Below, piece by piece: positions 22,673 to 33,668 of a stretch of DNA of 64,000 bases. This DNA comes from Sequoia sempervirens (lineage: Eukaryota > Streptophyta > Pinopsida > Cupressales > Cupressaceae): NCBI GenBank assembly GCA_007258455.2, contig VDFB02252616.1, positions 119,510,552 through 119,574,551 of the forward strand, written 5' to 3'. Within the stretch, counting starts at the first letter, position 1. The number at the start of each line of letters is the position of its first letter. The position numbers were made by a program, and so were the translations under genes. Below the pieces are notes generated by a model, which saw only the letters and a program-made list of their open reading frames with translations, had not been told where the DNA came from and ran no database searches.

Positions 22673-23170
22673 AAAATAGATGTCGAGTCGAGTCAAAGTG
22701 AATACTTATATAACTCACACAATTATCCAATTATAGAGGAATGAGTTAAAATAAATTTTTTGAATTAAATAATTCATTTAATTCAAGATTTGATATTTGA
22801 AGAATAATTAAATAAATAAGATTTATTTAATTAAGTGACAAAGGGATTAAATGAATAATTAAATAAATAAAATATTTATTTAATTATAGTTGACATATGA
22901 TAAAAGGGTAAATTAAATAAGAATTTATTTAATTTGACAAGAAGGATAAGGTTAATTAGTAACATAATTAAATAAAAAGCATTTATTTAATTAATCAAAT
23001 AGAATAAAGAAAATGTGAATCAATTAAATAATTAAGATTATTTAATTAATAGAAGAAATGAAGACTTTTAGAAAATAATTAAATAATTGACATTATTTAA
23101 TCATGACCATAGAAATATGAATTATGAGAAAATTGAAGTCACAGGCTTAGACCAGATTTTGGTGTCTACA
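22673..23170 (-). repeat. LTR fragment (with LTR end)
   Basis: Restarts at AAATAGATGTCGAGTCGAGTC, equivalent to about 21604 in copy A, and runs to the LTR end GGTGTCTACA. The previous fragment and this one overlap in content, so part of the hairpin array is present twice in a row. Confidence 0.85.
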
Positions 23171-23378
23171 TTTACCCCTCTTTGATATAATGTCATTTCA
23201 GCGTTATGTCAAAGAAAATTGATAAAAAATATGCCCCAGTAATGCCCTAGTGTAAAACAGGTAAAGGTATGCCCCCTCGAGAAAATTGACAAATTTTTAA
23301 AAAAATTCAAAAAAAATAAAATAAAATTTAGAAATAGTCCCGATTAGTCAATTTGTTAGCCAAAAATGTAGTAAATAA
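23171..23378 (-). repeat. Second copy of polypurine tract and 3' internal end
   Basis: Begins with the polypurine tract (23171-23183) and repeats the block described at 22114-22275, running further to GTTAGCCAAAAATGTAGTA before switching into the next LTR copy near 23379. Confidence 0.85.
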
Positions 23379-24508
23379 ACTAAACAAAGGAAAGCTAAAA
23401 TGCAAATAAATTGAACAATCTCACCCAATATCTACGTAATTCCATGTGTAACCTTGATTGCCCTTCTCCATTTTTCCATTGTAGAATAATTGCCCTCAAA
23501 TTTCTCTTGTGCAAGTATAGCCTATAATAGTGATTTAGCAAAAAATTGAAGATTAAAATAATATATATGCTTCCAAAAGTCATAAGTTTTCTGGAGAGAT
23601 TGGAATGACAAAAGCCAGATCAATTTATAGAAAATTGATCATTCAAATGACAGACCAGGATCGAAAGATCGACAGACAGTTGAGATCAACAGATTAGACA
23701 TGCATTATGATAACTGTTAGTAGTGACATGAGTGATACAAATTAGAAATAGAAATAAAGATTAAATAAATGATTTAATCTTTGAGTTTGGTATTTGAAAA
23801 CAGAAGAATAGTCTTTGCATGACAAAGATAAAGATGGATTAAAGCAACTCTTTGTTCGAATGCACGCACAAGATTTAATTAATTAAATAGAAATATTTAA
23901 TTAATACGCATGTACACACAATTGAGTTAGAACTAAATGACTGAGTGTTATGATGAAGAGATTACTCGAGAAAGCCACTCAGACATTAAATCCCGAGTTA
24001 ACTGAGCGATTTAAATAGATGTCAAGTCAAGTCAAAGTAAATACTTAGATAACTCACATAATTATCCAAATATAGAGGAATGCGTTAAAATAAAATTTAT
24101 GAATTAAATAATTCATTTAATTCAAGATTTGATATTTGAAGAATAATTAAATAAATAAGATTTATTTAATTAAGTGATGAAGGGATTAAATGAATAATTA
24201 AATAAATAAAGGATTTATTTAATTATAGTTGTCATATGATAAAGAGTAAATTAAAAAAGAATTTATTTAATTTGACAAGAAGGATAAGGTTAATTAGTAA
24301 CATAATTAAATAAAAAGTGTTTATTTAATTAATCATATAGAATAAAGAAAATGTGAATCAATTAAATAATTAAGATTATTTAATTAATAGAAGAAATGAA
24401 GACTTTTAGAAAATAATTAAATAATTGACATTATTTAATCATGACCATAGAAATACGAATTATGAAGAATATGAAGTCGCAGGCTTAGACCAGATTTTAG
24501 TGTCTACA
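23379..24508 (-). mobile_element. 3' LTR copy C of the MIDDLE element (first ~85 bp missing)
   Basis: Matches LTR copy A from about 20971 to its end but lacks the outer ~85 bases including the TG terminus. It carries the full hairpin array, the perfect TATA-containing palindrome (about 23617-23640) and ends TGTCTACA at 24508, next to a polypurine tract. It is the innermost LTR copy. Confidence 0.9.
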
Positions 24509-24780
24509 TTTGCCCCTCTTTGATACAATGTCATTTCAGCATTGTGTCAAAGAAAATTGATCAAAAATATGCCCCAGTAATGCCCCAATGTAAAACAGGT
24601 AAAGGTATGCTCCCTCGGGAAAATTGACAAATTTTTAAAAAATTTCAAAAAAAAATTGGAAATAGTTCCGATTAGTCAATTTGTTAGCCAGAAATGTAGT
24701 GGAGTTGATGAAATTGAAGTTGGAAGTGTTAAGGACGGGTACGGGTCGATTGAAGTTGGTAGTGGACACGACCAATTAAA
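24509..24780 (-). other. Polypurine tract and 3' internal end (third copy)
   Basis: 24509-24521 is the polypurine tract (minus strand AAAGAGGGGCAAA). The following sequence repeats the block at 22114-22275 and then runs on into unique DNA, showing the original order: LTR, polypurine tract, internal end, antisense gene promoter. Confidence 0.85.
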
Positions 24781-24803
24781 AAGAATGCCACCAAAACCCT
24801 AGG

Positions 24804-24811
24804 TATAAATA
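24804..24811 (+). promoter_or_regulatory. TATA box of the antisense gene
   Basis: TATAAATA on the plus strand, in the context CCCTAGG-TATAAATA-GAAAATGGGG, 80 bp upstream of the ATG at 24891. It faces away from the LTR, into the plant-mobile-domain gene, and so would drive transcription antisense to the retrotransposon. Confidence 0.65.
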
Positions 24812-24890
24812 GAAAATGGGGTAAAAACCCATTCATTTTTACCCACATAGCTTTGAAATTTGAGATTTTTGCTCTGCACTCTCATCGAAG

Positions 24891-27487
24891 ATGTCACCTA
24901 TTTCGTACACCCACCATCGAGCATATAGGATCCAAACCTTTAGGCGGTCGACTGATGCGGACCCCCCGGTATGTACTTAGATCTCGACTTTTGAATTTTT
25001 TATTTTTGCACTTTTTTATGCGTTTAATTTCAATTTTCATCATGTGTCACTTTATTAGAAAGTTGCATTTGAATTTGTAATCAATGTAGGTGCATGTGGA
25101 TCACCACATTTGTAAATTCACGTATGTTGCTTAACATAGGTGTTTTATATTTCAATGCATTTGTTTTTTGTTTCAATGCATATGAAGAAGAGTGACACAT
25201 TTGCATTTAGAATAAACACATATGATGTTTGTTCAACACATTTGTAAATATGGCATCACATTTGCTTTTATGATGGATGTTCGTATGCGTAGATGTAATG
25301 AGTTGCATTTGATTTTGACTCGCATTTGATATTTCCATACGCAATTGTGATTGAAAATGACGCATGTGAAATTTTGTGACGCATTTGCAAAAGAAAATGG
25401 CGCATTTGGTTTTTGTGACGCAATTGCATAAGAATGACGTAGTTGCAAAATAATGACACATTTGAATAGCATTTGATTCTGTCACTTTGCATTAGGATAG
25501 GTGATTGATTTTGACATGAGGCATGTATAATGCCGTTGCAGGTTGTTTTGGACCCTTTTTATACACAAGAGTCGAGACCATCAACTTTTCACTTCTGAGA
25601 TAGTTTGCAGAGTATGAAGAAATGGTTCTTATGGCATTTGGGTCTCCTCCATGTGACATACATGCCCATCATTTGGGAAAATCGGGGTCTACTGACAGTG
25701 TTATGCGAGCGGTGGCACTCAAAGAATTCTTCATTTCACCTGCCTACTAAAGAGGTGACAATTACGTTGGAGGATGTCCATAGGATTCTAAGACTTCCTA
25801 TTAGAGGCACCAAGGTGATGTATGATACTCAAAGGGGTTTCGCTAAGATGTGCAGATATTACCCTCACACAGATATTAGATAGTTAGGTTTTGACTATTA
25901 TGAGATTAGATGGCACATATTGGCATAGAGGTATAGGCAGTTAGATTGTCTATTGTGTACATTGATAGGTGGTATAGTCCTCCCTGACTGTCAAGGTCAT
26001 GGATTTCTTGTAGGATGGGGAGAGATGCTAGTTGGTATGCTAGAGCGGTGAGAGGTGTATGCTTGGGGTCCTTGTCTTCTCAGTATGTTATCTTTTCATT
26101 TGCATGATATAGCCTATCGAGAGGCATAGTCTATGAGTTTTGGTACCACACTCTTGATGGTATGGGCATGAGAACACATTGCCATCTTTCACCCATTGAT
26201 TACAATTGATGTGCAACATGGAGCACCATATGCCTTCCGTTATGTAGGGGCTGATACTCAGCACCATATGGGAGATACTGGGTACTTTAGACATGCTATT
26301 GATACCATGATACAGTTCACATGGAGACCATACTTGGGTTTTCTAGAGTGGTCAGATGAGGATGATCATTTTCCATATTGCCGCCAGACACAGTATCTAA
26401 TTGGGTAGATTGTTCGCATGTTCATATTATAGAGAGACATTTTCTAGATCGTGTGTTGTGACAGTTTAGAGAGGTTCATGATGAGCCTAGAGGATGAGAA
26501 GAGTTTGCGAGGTTTTCACAAGAGATCCCACTGTGGGGTGCAGAGATACCAGTGGCCATAGTCGAGGCGGATATTGATGCATTACAAGTAGTGCAGTGGC
26601 GGTGGAGAGATGGTGTGGCTGATCCAGGTACCACGGAGGCTTATGATCAGTGGTGGGCCATTCACAGGCTGATACCCCTTACAGACCTAGATCATGATGC
26701 ACCAATAGAGTGGCGAGGGATAGGACCGAGCGATAGGTGTGGCAGAGGCAAAGGTCGAAGAGGTGGAGGTGGTCGAGGCAATGATGGAGATGGCCGTGGA
26801 GGTGGTGGGAGAGGGAGGCAATGATGGAGGGGATGAGGGACACCTTTATCACCTATTCGTGAGGAGGGACTGGAGGAGGAGGATGTGCACATGCCAGATA
26901 TTGGTAGAGGTGAGGAGGAGGTGTGTGTTGAGATTGGAAGAGATGAGGAGCATGCCATAGAGGAGGCCATTCCAGAGGATCATGCAGAGGAGGATGCAGG
27001 CAGAGAGGAGGTAGAGATTGATGCCCTTAGCTTACTTGGTGCCTATCAGGATGATGACAAGGAGGGGGATGATTAGGAGCAGGAGGTCTGAGATAAGATT
27101 TTGGAGGAGTTAAAGGATGAGGATGATGGTGTGGAGAGGGTGAGACGGGATGATACAGGGGCAGTTGATCCTGACACTGCTACACTTCATGCCCAACTTG
27201 CATCTTTGGAGGAGCAGATGAGGGTCTTGATGTCTGAGCGAGATGTTGTATGGATGGAGAGGGACAAAGCCTTCATGGATAGGGATCAAGCCATAGCTTA
27301 GAGATAGGAGATCGAGCAATAGTTTACAAAGATTAGAGCTCTTTGCAGTGGGACAGTAGAGGCATTTTCTCGAGAGATAGTTAGATTTGTTGAGAGGGCT
27401 ATGTACTACAAAGATTTGTATGAGGCAACAGTTCCTCTAGAGAGACATGCCCCAAGTTTTTCACAGGAAAGTAGTGACAGGTCTTAG
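24891..27487 (+). pseudogene. Antisense plant mobile domain (PMD) gene, broken
   Basis: PMD proteins (MAIN/MAIL1 family) act in the nucleus in silencing and genome stability, and PMD genes are often carried by transposons. Exon 1 (24891-24968, 26 codons) ends DADPP. An intron with donor GTATGT and acceptor TTGCAG spans 24969-25541, and exon 2 opens in phase with VVLDPFY. Then come LLTVLCERWHSKNSSFHLP, EVTITLEDVHRILRLPIRG, a W-G-P-C-L-L segment, LLMVWA-stop-EHI and a QFTWRPYLGFLEW segment, all PMD features. The C-terminus is Gly/Arg-rich (about 26740-26824), then acidic, then a coiled coil (HAQLASLEEQMRVLMSERD, about 27190-27300). At least eight in-frame stops and one frameshift (26408-26552) make it a pseudogene. 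Its place between integrase and 3' LTR, antisense, fits the extra antisense frames of Tat elements. Confidence 0.8.
24969..25541 (+). repeat. Intron carrying iterated GACGCATTTG-type motifs
   Basis: Predicted 573 bp phase-0 intron of the PMD gene. From about 25090 to 25490 it holds some 16 copies of a degenerate motif: GACGCATTTG, GACGCAATTGC, GGCGCATTTG, GACGTAGTTGC, GACACATTTG, TCACATTTG. Copies are spaced about 20-30 bp apart. The same motif is iterated in the element's leader (38640-39110 and 54595-54850), on the minus strand there. Confidence 0.7.
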
Positions 27488-28620
27488 ACTATGACCCACA
27501 CCAAGATAGTTATCACAAAGGGTGTTGAGTAGCCACACAAATTTGGTCCATATGATAGGCCACATTCAGGTCATAGGTCATTAGGATCTCAACATCATTC
27601 ATCCGCACACTCCAGTCATGATAGCAGTGGCAGTTTAGGATAGGGACATTTCTTGATATGTATTGAGACATTGTAGTATGATCATATAGCCTGTGGGCTT
27701 CCATATTTATTGATACATTATGACATTGTGATGTGACACTGTTGAGCAATATATATATATATATGATTTTGGCAGCGATTCTCATGATATGCAAGTCTAT
27801 TTATTGATTTATGTAGTCTATTATTTATACATGTTATGTCTACATGAGATGCCTATGTGATGGATGATCATATCTAATTTATGACGTGTTTATGTAGGCT
27901 ATGATGTGATGTTGATTCTATGTGATGATGTATGTATTAATATCTATGATGTTGATGGATGTTATGTATGCAATTTATAACTATGAGATGCGATATGATG
28001 TTATATGTACAATGCTTTCTACATGTGATGCTATACATTTGTAATGTGATGCATATATTTACATTTTTTCTGTACATGTAATCTACATGCAATCTATATG
28101 TAATCTATATGTAATCTATGATGATGAATTTCCATTATGCCACAATGTCCTAGATATGATAAATGCCTATATGTTTGTATATTTCAAATGCAAGATGTAT
28201 GTATGATTGATGATGTATGATTTTAAAAGGATGTTTCTAACATGAATGTATATGCAGGATGATTTATATTTTTGTGTGTCATAAGACTCCATCATAATAC
28301 AAGAAAGAATAATTGTTAGTGTGGAAAGAAAGATTGAGAAATAATAAAATAAATGAGAGGAATGTTAGTATTAGTAATCTTCGATGTTTCACTGTATCAC
28401 TAAAGGCATTGCAATTTATCATCATTGGGCGATACTAATACAAATGGAGAAAAAAACCATGATACATGACATAGATCAAGGTGTGCAAGGTCATCCACTT
28501 GCTAACAACAAACAGTCATAGACAAGGATTGTCATTAACTCATACTAAGGGCATAGTTGCCTGAGTCTTTTTGTCAAGAAAAACCACAAGCAACAAACAA
28601 AATAAAAGATGGGTCATGAG
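27488..28620. other. Spacer downstream of the PMD gene
   Basis: Contains a short (TA)n at about 27751-27763 and a long TG/AT-rich tract (27850-28250) with degenerate GATGTGATG, CTATATGTAAT and TATGTATG words. No coding sequence recognised. It should contain the 3' end of the antisense transcript, but no terminator signal was clear. Confidence 0.5.
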
Positions 28621-28623
28621 ATG

Positions 28624-28945
28624 TCATCACTCCTCTAAATCCTTCATGGGACATCCTTGAGGAAACTAGTAACATGATGCAAAATCAAAGTTAAAAGATA
28701 GTTGACAGACAGTAGTCAAAGAAAATAGAATTCTGATATATCATTGCTTCTCTAAATCCTTCATGGGACATCCTTGAGAAAGCTAGTAACAGGATTCAAA
28801 TCATAAAATAAAAGATAGTCAACAAACAACAATCAAAGAAAATAGAATTGTGTTACATCGTTTCTTCTCTAAATCCTTCATGGGACATTCTTGAGAAATA
28901 TAGTAACATAATTCCCATCATAAAGTCAAGTGAAATGATAAGATA
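28624..28945. repeat. 117 bp tandem repeat, about 2.7 copies
   Basis: The word CTCTAAATCCTTCATGGGAC recurs at 28633, 28750 and 28867, exactly 117 bp apart, followed in each copy by ATCCTTGAG or ATTCTTGAG, TAGTAACA and (in the first two) ATCAAAGAAAATAGAATT. The copies differ by point changes. Confidence 0.92.
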
Positions 28946-30206
28946 AATAAGCTGTAAAGTCAAAAAGTCATTAAAATATTTTCCAAAACTTGATCTGTTT
29001 GTTTGATTTGTTTTGATTGATAAAAAGATTGATTGACAAAGCCTGATTTTAGGAGATACGCATACCAGATAAGACTTTGAGTCTGGTTTCAATGTTATGA
29101 CTATCTGTATAAGGCATAAAAAAGCATGATTTCAGAAAGACATGTATCATATAAGATGTTGAGTCAGATGGCGTTGATGTGATGACCTGTATAAGGCTAT
29201 GTTTATTTGATTGACAATGTCTATATGCAGGAAGGACTCATCTTGTATAAGCCATAGATTGTTTTGCTAATATCAGTATTTAGGAAGGACTCATCTTGAA
29301 TAAGACACAAGTTGATTGTTTTGATGGTGTTTGTTTCCAGGAAGGACACATCTTTTAGTAGACATTAGTTGATCTATTTTGGTTGTTGCTTTGGCAATTT
29401 GTTTGATTTGACTTAGAGAAATTGCTGACTTGTTCACCAGATTGATGCATGACTTGATATGATGTGTTGACAATTGACTGTGTGTGACAAAAAACCCTAA
29501 AGGACTGACCTAGTGCAGCCTTAGGGGCTTATCAATTGATGGCCTTGCCTACATTATACACGCATAGACCTCATAGTTTGACTTGACCAATGACCTTGCC
29601 ATATAGACATATGGATTGAGTCATGATTTTATATAGACAAACCTAAACAGATTGACCTAATGCCTCAGGGGTACATCGGCAAATGGCCTTGCCTATGTCC
29701 AGTCATAGAGGCAATGTAGTTCAACTAACGACAAGATTGACAAGTGCGACTGACTCTGACTCTGTTTTTGGATTTTTGACATGTTTTGATTTTTTTTTTT
29801 TTGAAGTTTTATGGTGTTTTTGTATTTTCTAAGGACATTTTGTGATGTTTTTGGATTTTTATATGGTTTTATGTCTTCAACACAGGTAATGTAAGAACCA
29901 ATATGATGCACGTCAAGTGTTTTCCCCCAGTCGAGTATAAGACTAATTGATTATGACTAGGATAAAATGGGGGATATGAAATGCACTTAATGTCAATCAT
30001 TCCTGGTTATGGGAAAGACTACCACTTATGATGAATGGTATCTACAAGTGATGGATAGGAAAAATAAGTGATATGTATAGGGAAGTGGACTATGTATAGG
30101 GATAAGGAATATGTATAGGGAAGTGGACTATAGACAGGGATACAAACTATGTACAGGGATGTTAGATTAGAATAATAGTAGACAAAGGAGTAGATTCAAC
30201 TACACA
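28946..30206 (-). other. Repeat-rich spacer between integrase and antisense gene
   Basis: Non-coding. A unit with AGGAAGGACTCATCTTGTATAAG recurs at about 29229, 29282 and 29338 (period about 55 bp). At 29500-29700 two blocks share GGCCTTGCCTA and a CTTAGGGGCTTATC or CTCAGGGGTACATC word. At 30066-30160 a unit of the type ATGTATAGGGAAGTGGACT repeats several times with period near 20-38 bp. These look like the 3' untranslated region of the Tat transcript. Confidence 0.6.
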
Positions 30207-30232
30207 TGGCGCCTGTTTGCTAGGTTTTCACC
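30207..30232 (-). promoter_or_regulatory. Conserved 3' motif, copy 1 (MIDDLE)
   Basis: On the minus strand reads GGTGAAAACCTAGCAAACAG then GCGCCA. A second copy lies at 30333-30357. The LARD carries the same pair at 49464-49488 and 49504-49528 in its own sense direction. Function unknown. Confidence 0.7.
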
Positions 30233-30332
30233 ATGGTACTTATCTAAAGCACCACTGAAGTGGTTTTCACTATTGGACGAATTATTTCTCTTTACTATTT
30301 TATGGATTTTTTTATTTTTTTTATATTACCAA

Positions 30333-30357
30333 GACGCTTGTTTGCCAGGTTTTCACC
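30333..30357 (-). promoter_or_regulatory. Conserved 3' motif, copy 2 (MIDDLE)
   Basis: On the minus strand reads GGTGAAAACCTGGCAAACAA then GCGTC, 125 bp from copy 1 and about 70 bp after the end of the integrase frame. Same motif as in the LARD. Confidence 0.7.
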
Positions 30358-30427
30358 TAGGTAATGATTTTTTTTTGTTGTTGATTTTTTAATATTTTTT
30401 TGCTAATTAAGACAAGGCTCTTAGAAG

Positions 30428-31501
30428 CTATGCGTAGAACTTCTTCAAATGAAGAATATTGATTGGTGAGGAAAATGGTTCCCCTTTAAGATTAGAGAGT
30501 TGATACACTTCTAATCCAAAGGCTTCTATAACAATATACAGTCCTAACCAGTTAGGTTCAAACTTTCCTGGTTTTTCTCTGTCTGCTTGATTCTTTGGGT
30601 TCTCCATTAAGACTAGGTCACCAATGTCAAAGTTTTTGTTCAAGAACTTCCTATTATAGCTACGATGAAGGTGATTCTGATATGATTGGAGGTGGTCTAG
30701 TTCCTTCTATCTTCGCTCTTCTAGGAATTCTAGCTCATGGAGACTCGATACTCGATACTCTTCATTATCAATGTTCCCTTTCAGGGATACCCTCAGGGAA
30801 GGAATCTCGACCTCAATAGGAAGAATGGCTTCAGAACCAAATACTAGTGAATATGGAGTGGTGCTAGTGGGAGTACAAATACTTGTGTAATAATCCCATA
30901 AGGTGGGATTAAGCTGTAAATTCCAATTGCGACCAACATCATTGATAGTCTTCTTGAGGATTCTAATGATAGTTTTGTTAGATTCCCCTATTTGGTTGTT
31001 ACCTTGTGGGTAGTATGGAGTGGAAAAGTCATGTTGAATATGAAATTCATCACAAAGATGGTAGAATTCTTGGTTCTTCAATGGGAAGCCATTATTTGTG
31101 ATTATGGATTGAGGGACACCATACCGACAGATGATATAGTTCAGGATAAACTTAGAGATTTGTGTGCTAGTAATGTATATCATGGGAATAGCCTCAATTC
31201 ACTTGGTAAAATACTCAGTGGCAGTGGTGATGAACTTGTGGCCATTGGATGATGTGGGATGGATCTTACCTATGAGGTCGAGTCCCCATTGGGTGAAGGG
31301 CCATGATGACATTATGGGACAGAGCTCCTGTGCTGGTGCATGTATCAAGTCTTCATGAACTTGATATTGGAGACATTTCTTTACAAAGACATATGAGTCC
31401 TTTTCCATAGTAGGCCAATAATAACCTAGTCTCATAATATTTTTAGCTAAGGTAGGACTACTAGAATGGGAACCACATATACCCTCATGCACCCCACGCA
31501 A
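30428..31501 (-). pseudogene. Integrase of the MIDDLE Tat element
   Basis: One frame, interrupted by stops, holds a full integrase. The zinc domain (31340-31501) reads VHEGICGSHSS, LGYYWPTM, then KKCLQYQ, where the second Cys of the HHCC motif is Tyr. The core starts WGLDLIG with its Asp kept. The second Asp is lost (IITNNG for IITDNG). The catalytic Glu is also lost (QIGESNK where QxExSNK is expected). The C-terminal domain (30428-30643) reads FDIGDLVLMEN, GKFEPNWLGLYIV, NILHLKKFYA and ends at a TAG stop at 30428. Two of three catalytic residues are missing, so it is inactive. Confidence 0.92.
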
Positions 31502-31799
31502 GGTTGCTTGTGCTTCATTGGAATCGAGACATCTTAGTAGGGTATTATCTAAGGCTCGTCTATATAGGGTGTCTCTGACAATGGTGTATTTGGATGACTT
31601 ACGAAGGAATATCCTACGTTGGTTGTTTGAAAGGCCAGGGGGTATGATTTTGGCATGGAGGTAGTCATATATTTATTTGTACCATGGGGAATCAAGACCA
31701 AAAATGTCACATACCATCTCAGAATCTAGGATATCATAGGCTGGGACCAAAAGTTGTTCTACCAAAAACTCAAACTTAGGCACATTGCTAGGAATGTCT
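31502..31799 (-). pseudogene. RNase H to integrase linker
   Basis: Degraded coding sequence joining the second RNase H to the integrase zinc domain. On the minus strand, pieces such as TPPGLSNNQRRIFLRKSSKY (about 31580-31650) and RDTLYRRALDNTLLRCLDSNEAQATLRGVHEG (31480-31570) match the Tat linker that precedes the HHCC motif. At least one stop and a frame change relative to the RNase H lie within it. Confidence 0.6.
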
Positions 31800-32095
31800 A
31801 GAAGATTGCAATTGTAGCCATAGCATCTGCTGCCCTATTTAGAACATGAGGTATCTAATGAAATTTGACCTTGTCAAAGTACTCCTTAAAACTATCTGCC
31901 ATGCGTTTGTATGGAGCAAGCTTCTCATCCTTAGTCTCATAATCGTCATTTACTTGTCTGATTACTAGTTGAGAATCACCATATACCTGTAGGTTCTTAA
32001 TTTTCCACTTGACTGCCATGCATAACCCTATCACTAGAGCTTCATACTCTGCTATGTTGTTGGTACATGGAAATTGAATCCTGAATGACTTAGGG
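31800..32095 (-). pseudogene. Second (archaeal-type) RNase H, Tat hallmark
   Basis: On the minus strand the sequence reads IQFPCTNNIAEYEALVIGL, then VYGDSQLVIRQVNDDYETKDEKL, and NRAADAMA. This is the additional RNase H domain found in Tat-lineage gypsy elements, with catalytic residues visible in EYEA and GDSQLV. Its presence downstream of the ordinary RNase H is the strongest lineage marker in the element. It overlaps the end of a frame containing the preceding domain and switches frame relative to it, so a frameshift has occurred here. Confidence 0.9.
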
Positions 32096-32624
32096 ATGGA
32101 ATCACACTGTGGTGTGATAAACAGTATACCAGCCCTTGAGCCATGATTTGTATATGAGACATCAAAGTACAGTTTCCATGTTGTGTGTTTGTGTCAATTG
32201 TGAATATAAACTCATCAGGAAAGTCGGCAACTAATGGGTGATCTGCTTGTATTGGTGCATTGGCTAATTGATCACCAATAACTTGTCCTTTAGTAGCCTT
32301 TCTCTCTACATATTGAATATCATACTCACTAAGTATCATAACGCATTTGGCCAGTCACCCTGTTAATGCTACTTTGCTTAGAAGATATTTCAGAGGATCT
32401 ATTTTGGCAATCAACATTGTTTGATGGTTTAACATATAATGCGTTAGTTTTTGAGTAGCAAATACTACTATAAGACAGACACACTCAATGGTACTATAGT
32501 TTATCTCATAACCTACCAAAGTCTGATTGATATAATATACTGCCCTTTCATGACCTTCATCATCATTTTGTGCAAGTAATGCTCCGAGTGATGAATGGGT
32601 TGCTGAAATATAAAGAATCAATGG
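32096..32624 (-). pseudogene. RNase H domain of the MIDDLE Tat element
   Basis: Follows RT in the same frame. Readable parts are LYISATHSSLGALLAQ, ERAVYYINQTLVGYEINYSTIE, KIDPLKYLLSKVALTG and, after a stop at 32352-32354, LSEYDIQYVERKATKGQVIGDQLANAP. These match the Tat connection/RNase H block, including the DPLKYLL and KGQxIxDxLA motifs. The usual ADHLA reads GDQLA, and the canonical S(R/K) of YYIS is YYIN. Two or more stops interrupt it. It would have removed template RNA during reverse transcription. Confidence 0.9.
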
Positions 32625-33668
32625 TCATCCTTCAACAGGTGGCATTAAGACTGGTGGTGTGAGTAGATATTCTTTGATCAGTTGAAAAGCCTCTCTGCAC
32701 CTAACTTTCCATGCAAAGGGTACTCCTTTCTTAAGTAAATGTTGAAAAGGATGTGTCTTATCTACTAATTGCACTATAAATCTTCTAATGGATTGTAGTC
32801 TCCCTTGTAATGTCCTTATCTGAATGAGATTAGTTGGTGGAGGCATGTCTATGATTGATTTTACCTTGGCAGGATCCACTTCAATGCATCATCTAGAAAT
32901 GATATACCCTAAAATTTGTCCTGATTGTACCCCAAACACACATTTCTTGGGATTTAGTCTCACTTTATACTTCTCTAGCCTTTGGAATATCTTGTTTAAA
33001 ACCTATAAATGTTTAGCCCTTGTCTTGGCTTTAACTATAAGGTCATCAACATAATCCTCCATAAGAGTGTGTACATGATCATGAAAAATGGTGGTCATGG
33101 CATGTTGATAGGCTACTCTAGTGTTCTTGAGTCCAAAGGGCATAAAAATCCAGCAATATGTTCCCCAAGGATATGTGAAAGTTGTTTTAGGTTGGTCTTT
33201 AGTTGCAATTCTGATATGACTATATGAAAATCCATCCATAAGGGACAACATCTCATACCTTGCTATCATGTCTACTATAATGTCTATGTTAGGCAAAGGG
33301 AAGTCATCCTTAGGGCAAGCCTTGTTGATATCTCTAAAATATGTGTAGATGCAGATGCCCCCTATTGGTTTAGTGATTGGTACAATATTGGAAATCCAAT
33401 TTGCATAGTCGATTGATCTAATGAAACCAATGTCTAATAGTTTCTTGAGTTCTGCCTTAACTAGTAAAGTAATTTGTGGGTGCATTTTCCTCAATTTCTG
33501 TTTCACTGGTTTTACACCTATTTGTAAGGGCAAGTGATGTAGAACAAATTCAGGATCCAGCCCAGGCATGTTTGCATCTGACCAAGCAAAATTTATCTGT
33601 CTCTGTGTAAAGAAGTTGTGGAATTTTGGCTGCTCTTCTTTTGTCAATGACACTATAAAATAAACCAA
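32625..33668 (-). pseudogene. Reverse transcriptase of the MIDDLE Tat element
   Basis: Frame 33003-33668 and its continuation 32625-32879 give a nearly complete RT. Palm motifs are YFRDINKACPKDDFPLPNID, LMDGFSYSHIRIA (first catalytic Asp kept), WIFMPFGLKN and EDYVDDLIVKAK (catalytic YVDD kept). The thumb region reads DPAKVKSIIDMPPP and LQGRLQSIRRFI. The usual VDFRDLNKA begins YFRD, an Asp-to-Tyr change, and GFSGYNQI reads GFSYSHI. Stops occur at about 33000 and 32890. The sequence is typical of plant Tat elements and is no longer a working enzyme. Confidence 0.95.

Noticed and set aside
25207..25492. Minus-strand open frames in the PMD intron
   Set aside because: They arise from the iterated GACGCATTTG motif (repeating N-A-S-Q or C-V-T-K words) and lack any domain.
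24891..27487. PMD gene as a functional host gene
   Set aside because: At least eight in-frame stops and a frameshift, and it lies inside the borders of a retrotransposon with target duplications.
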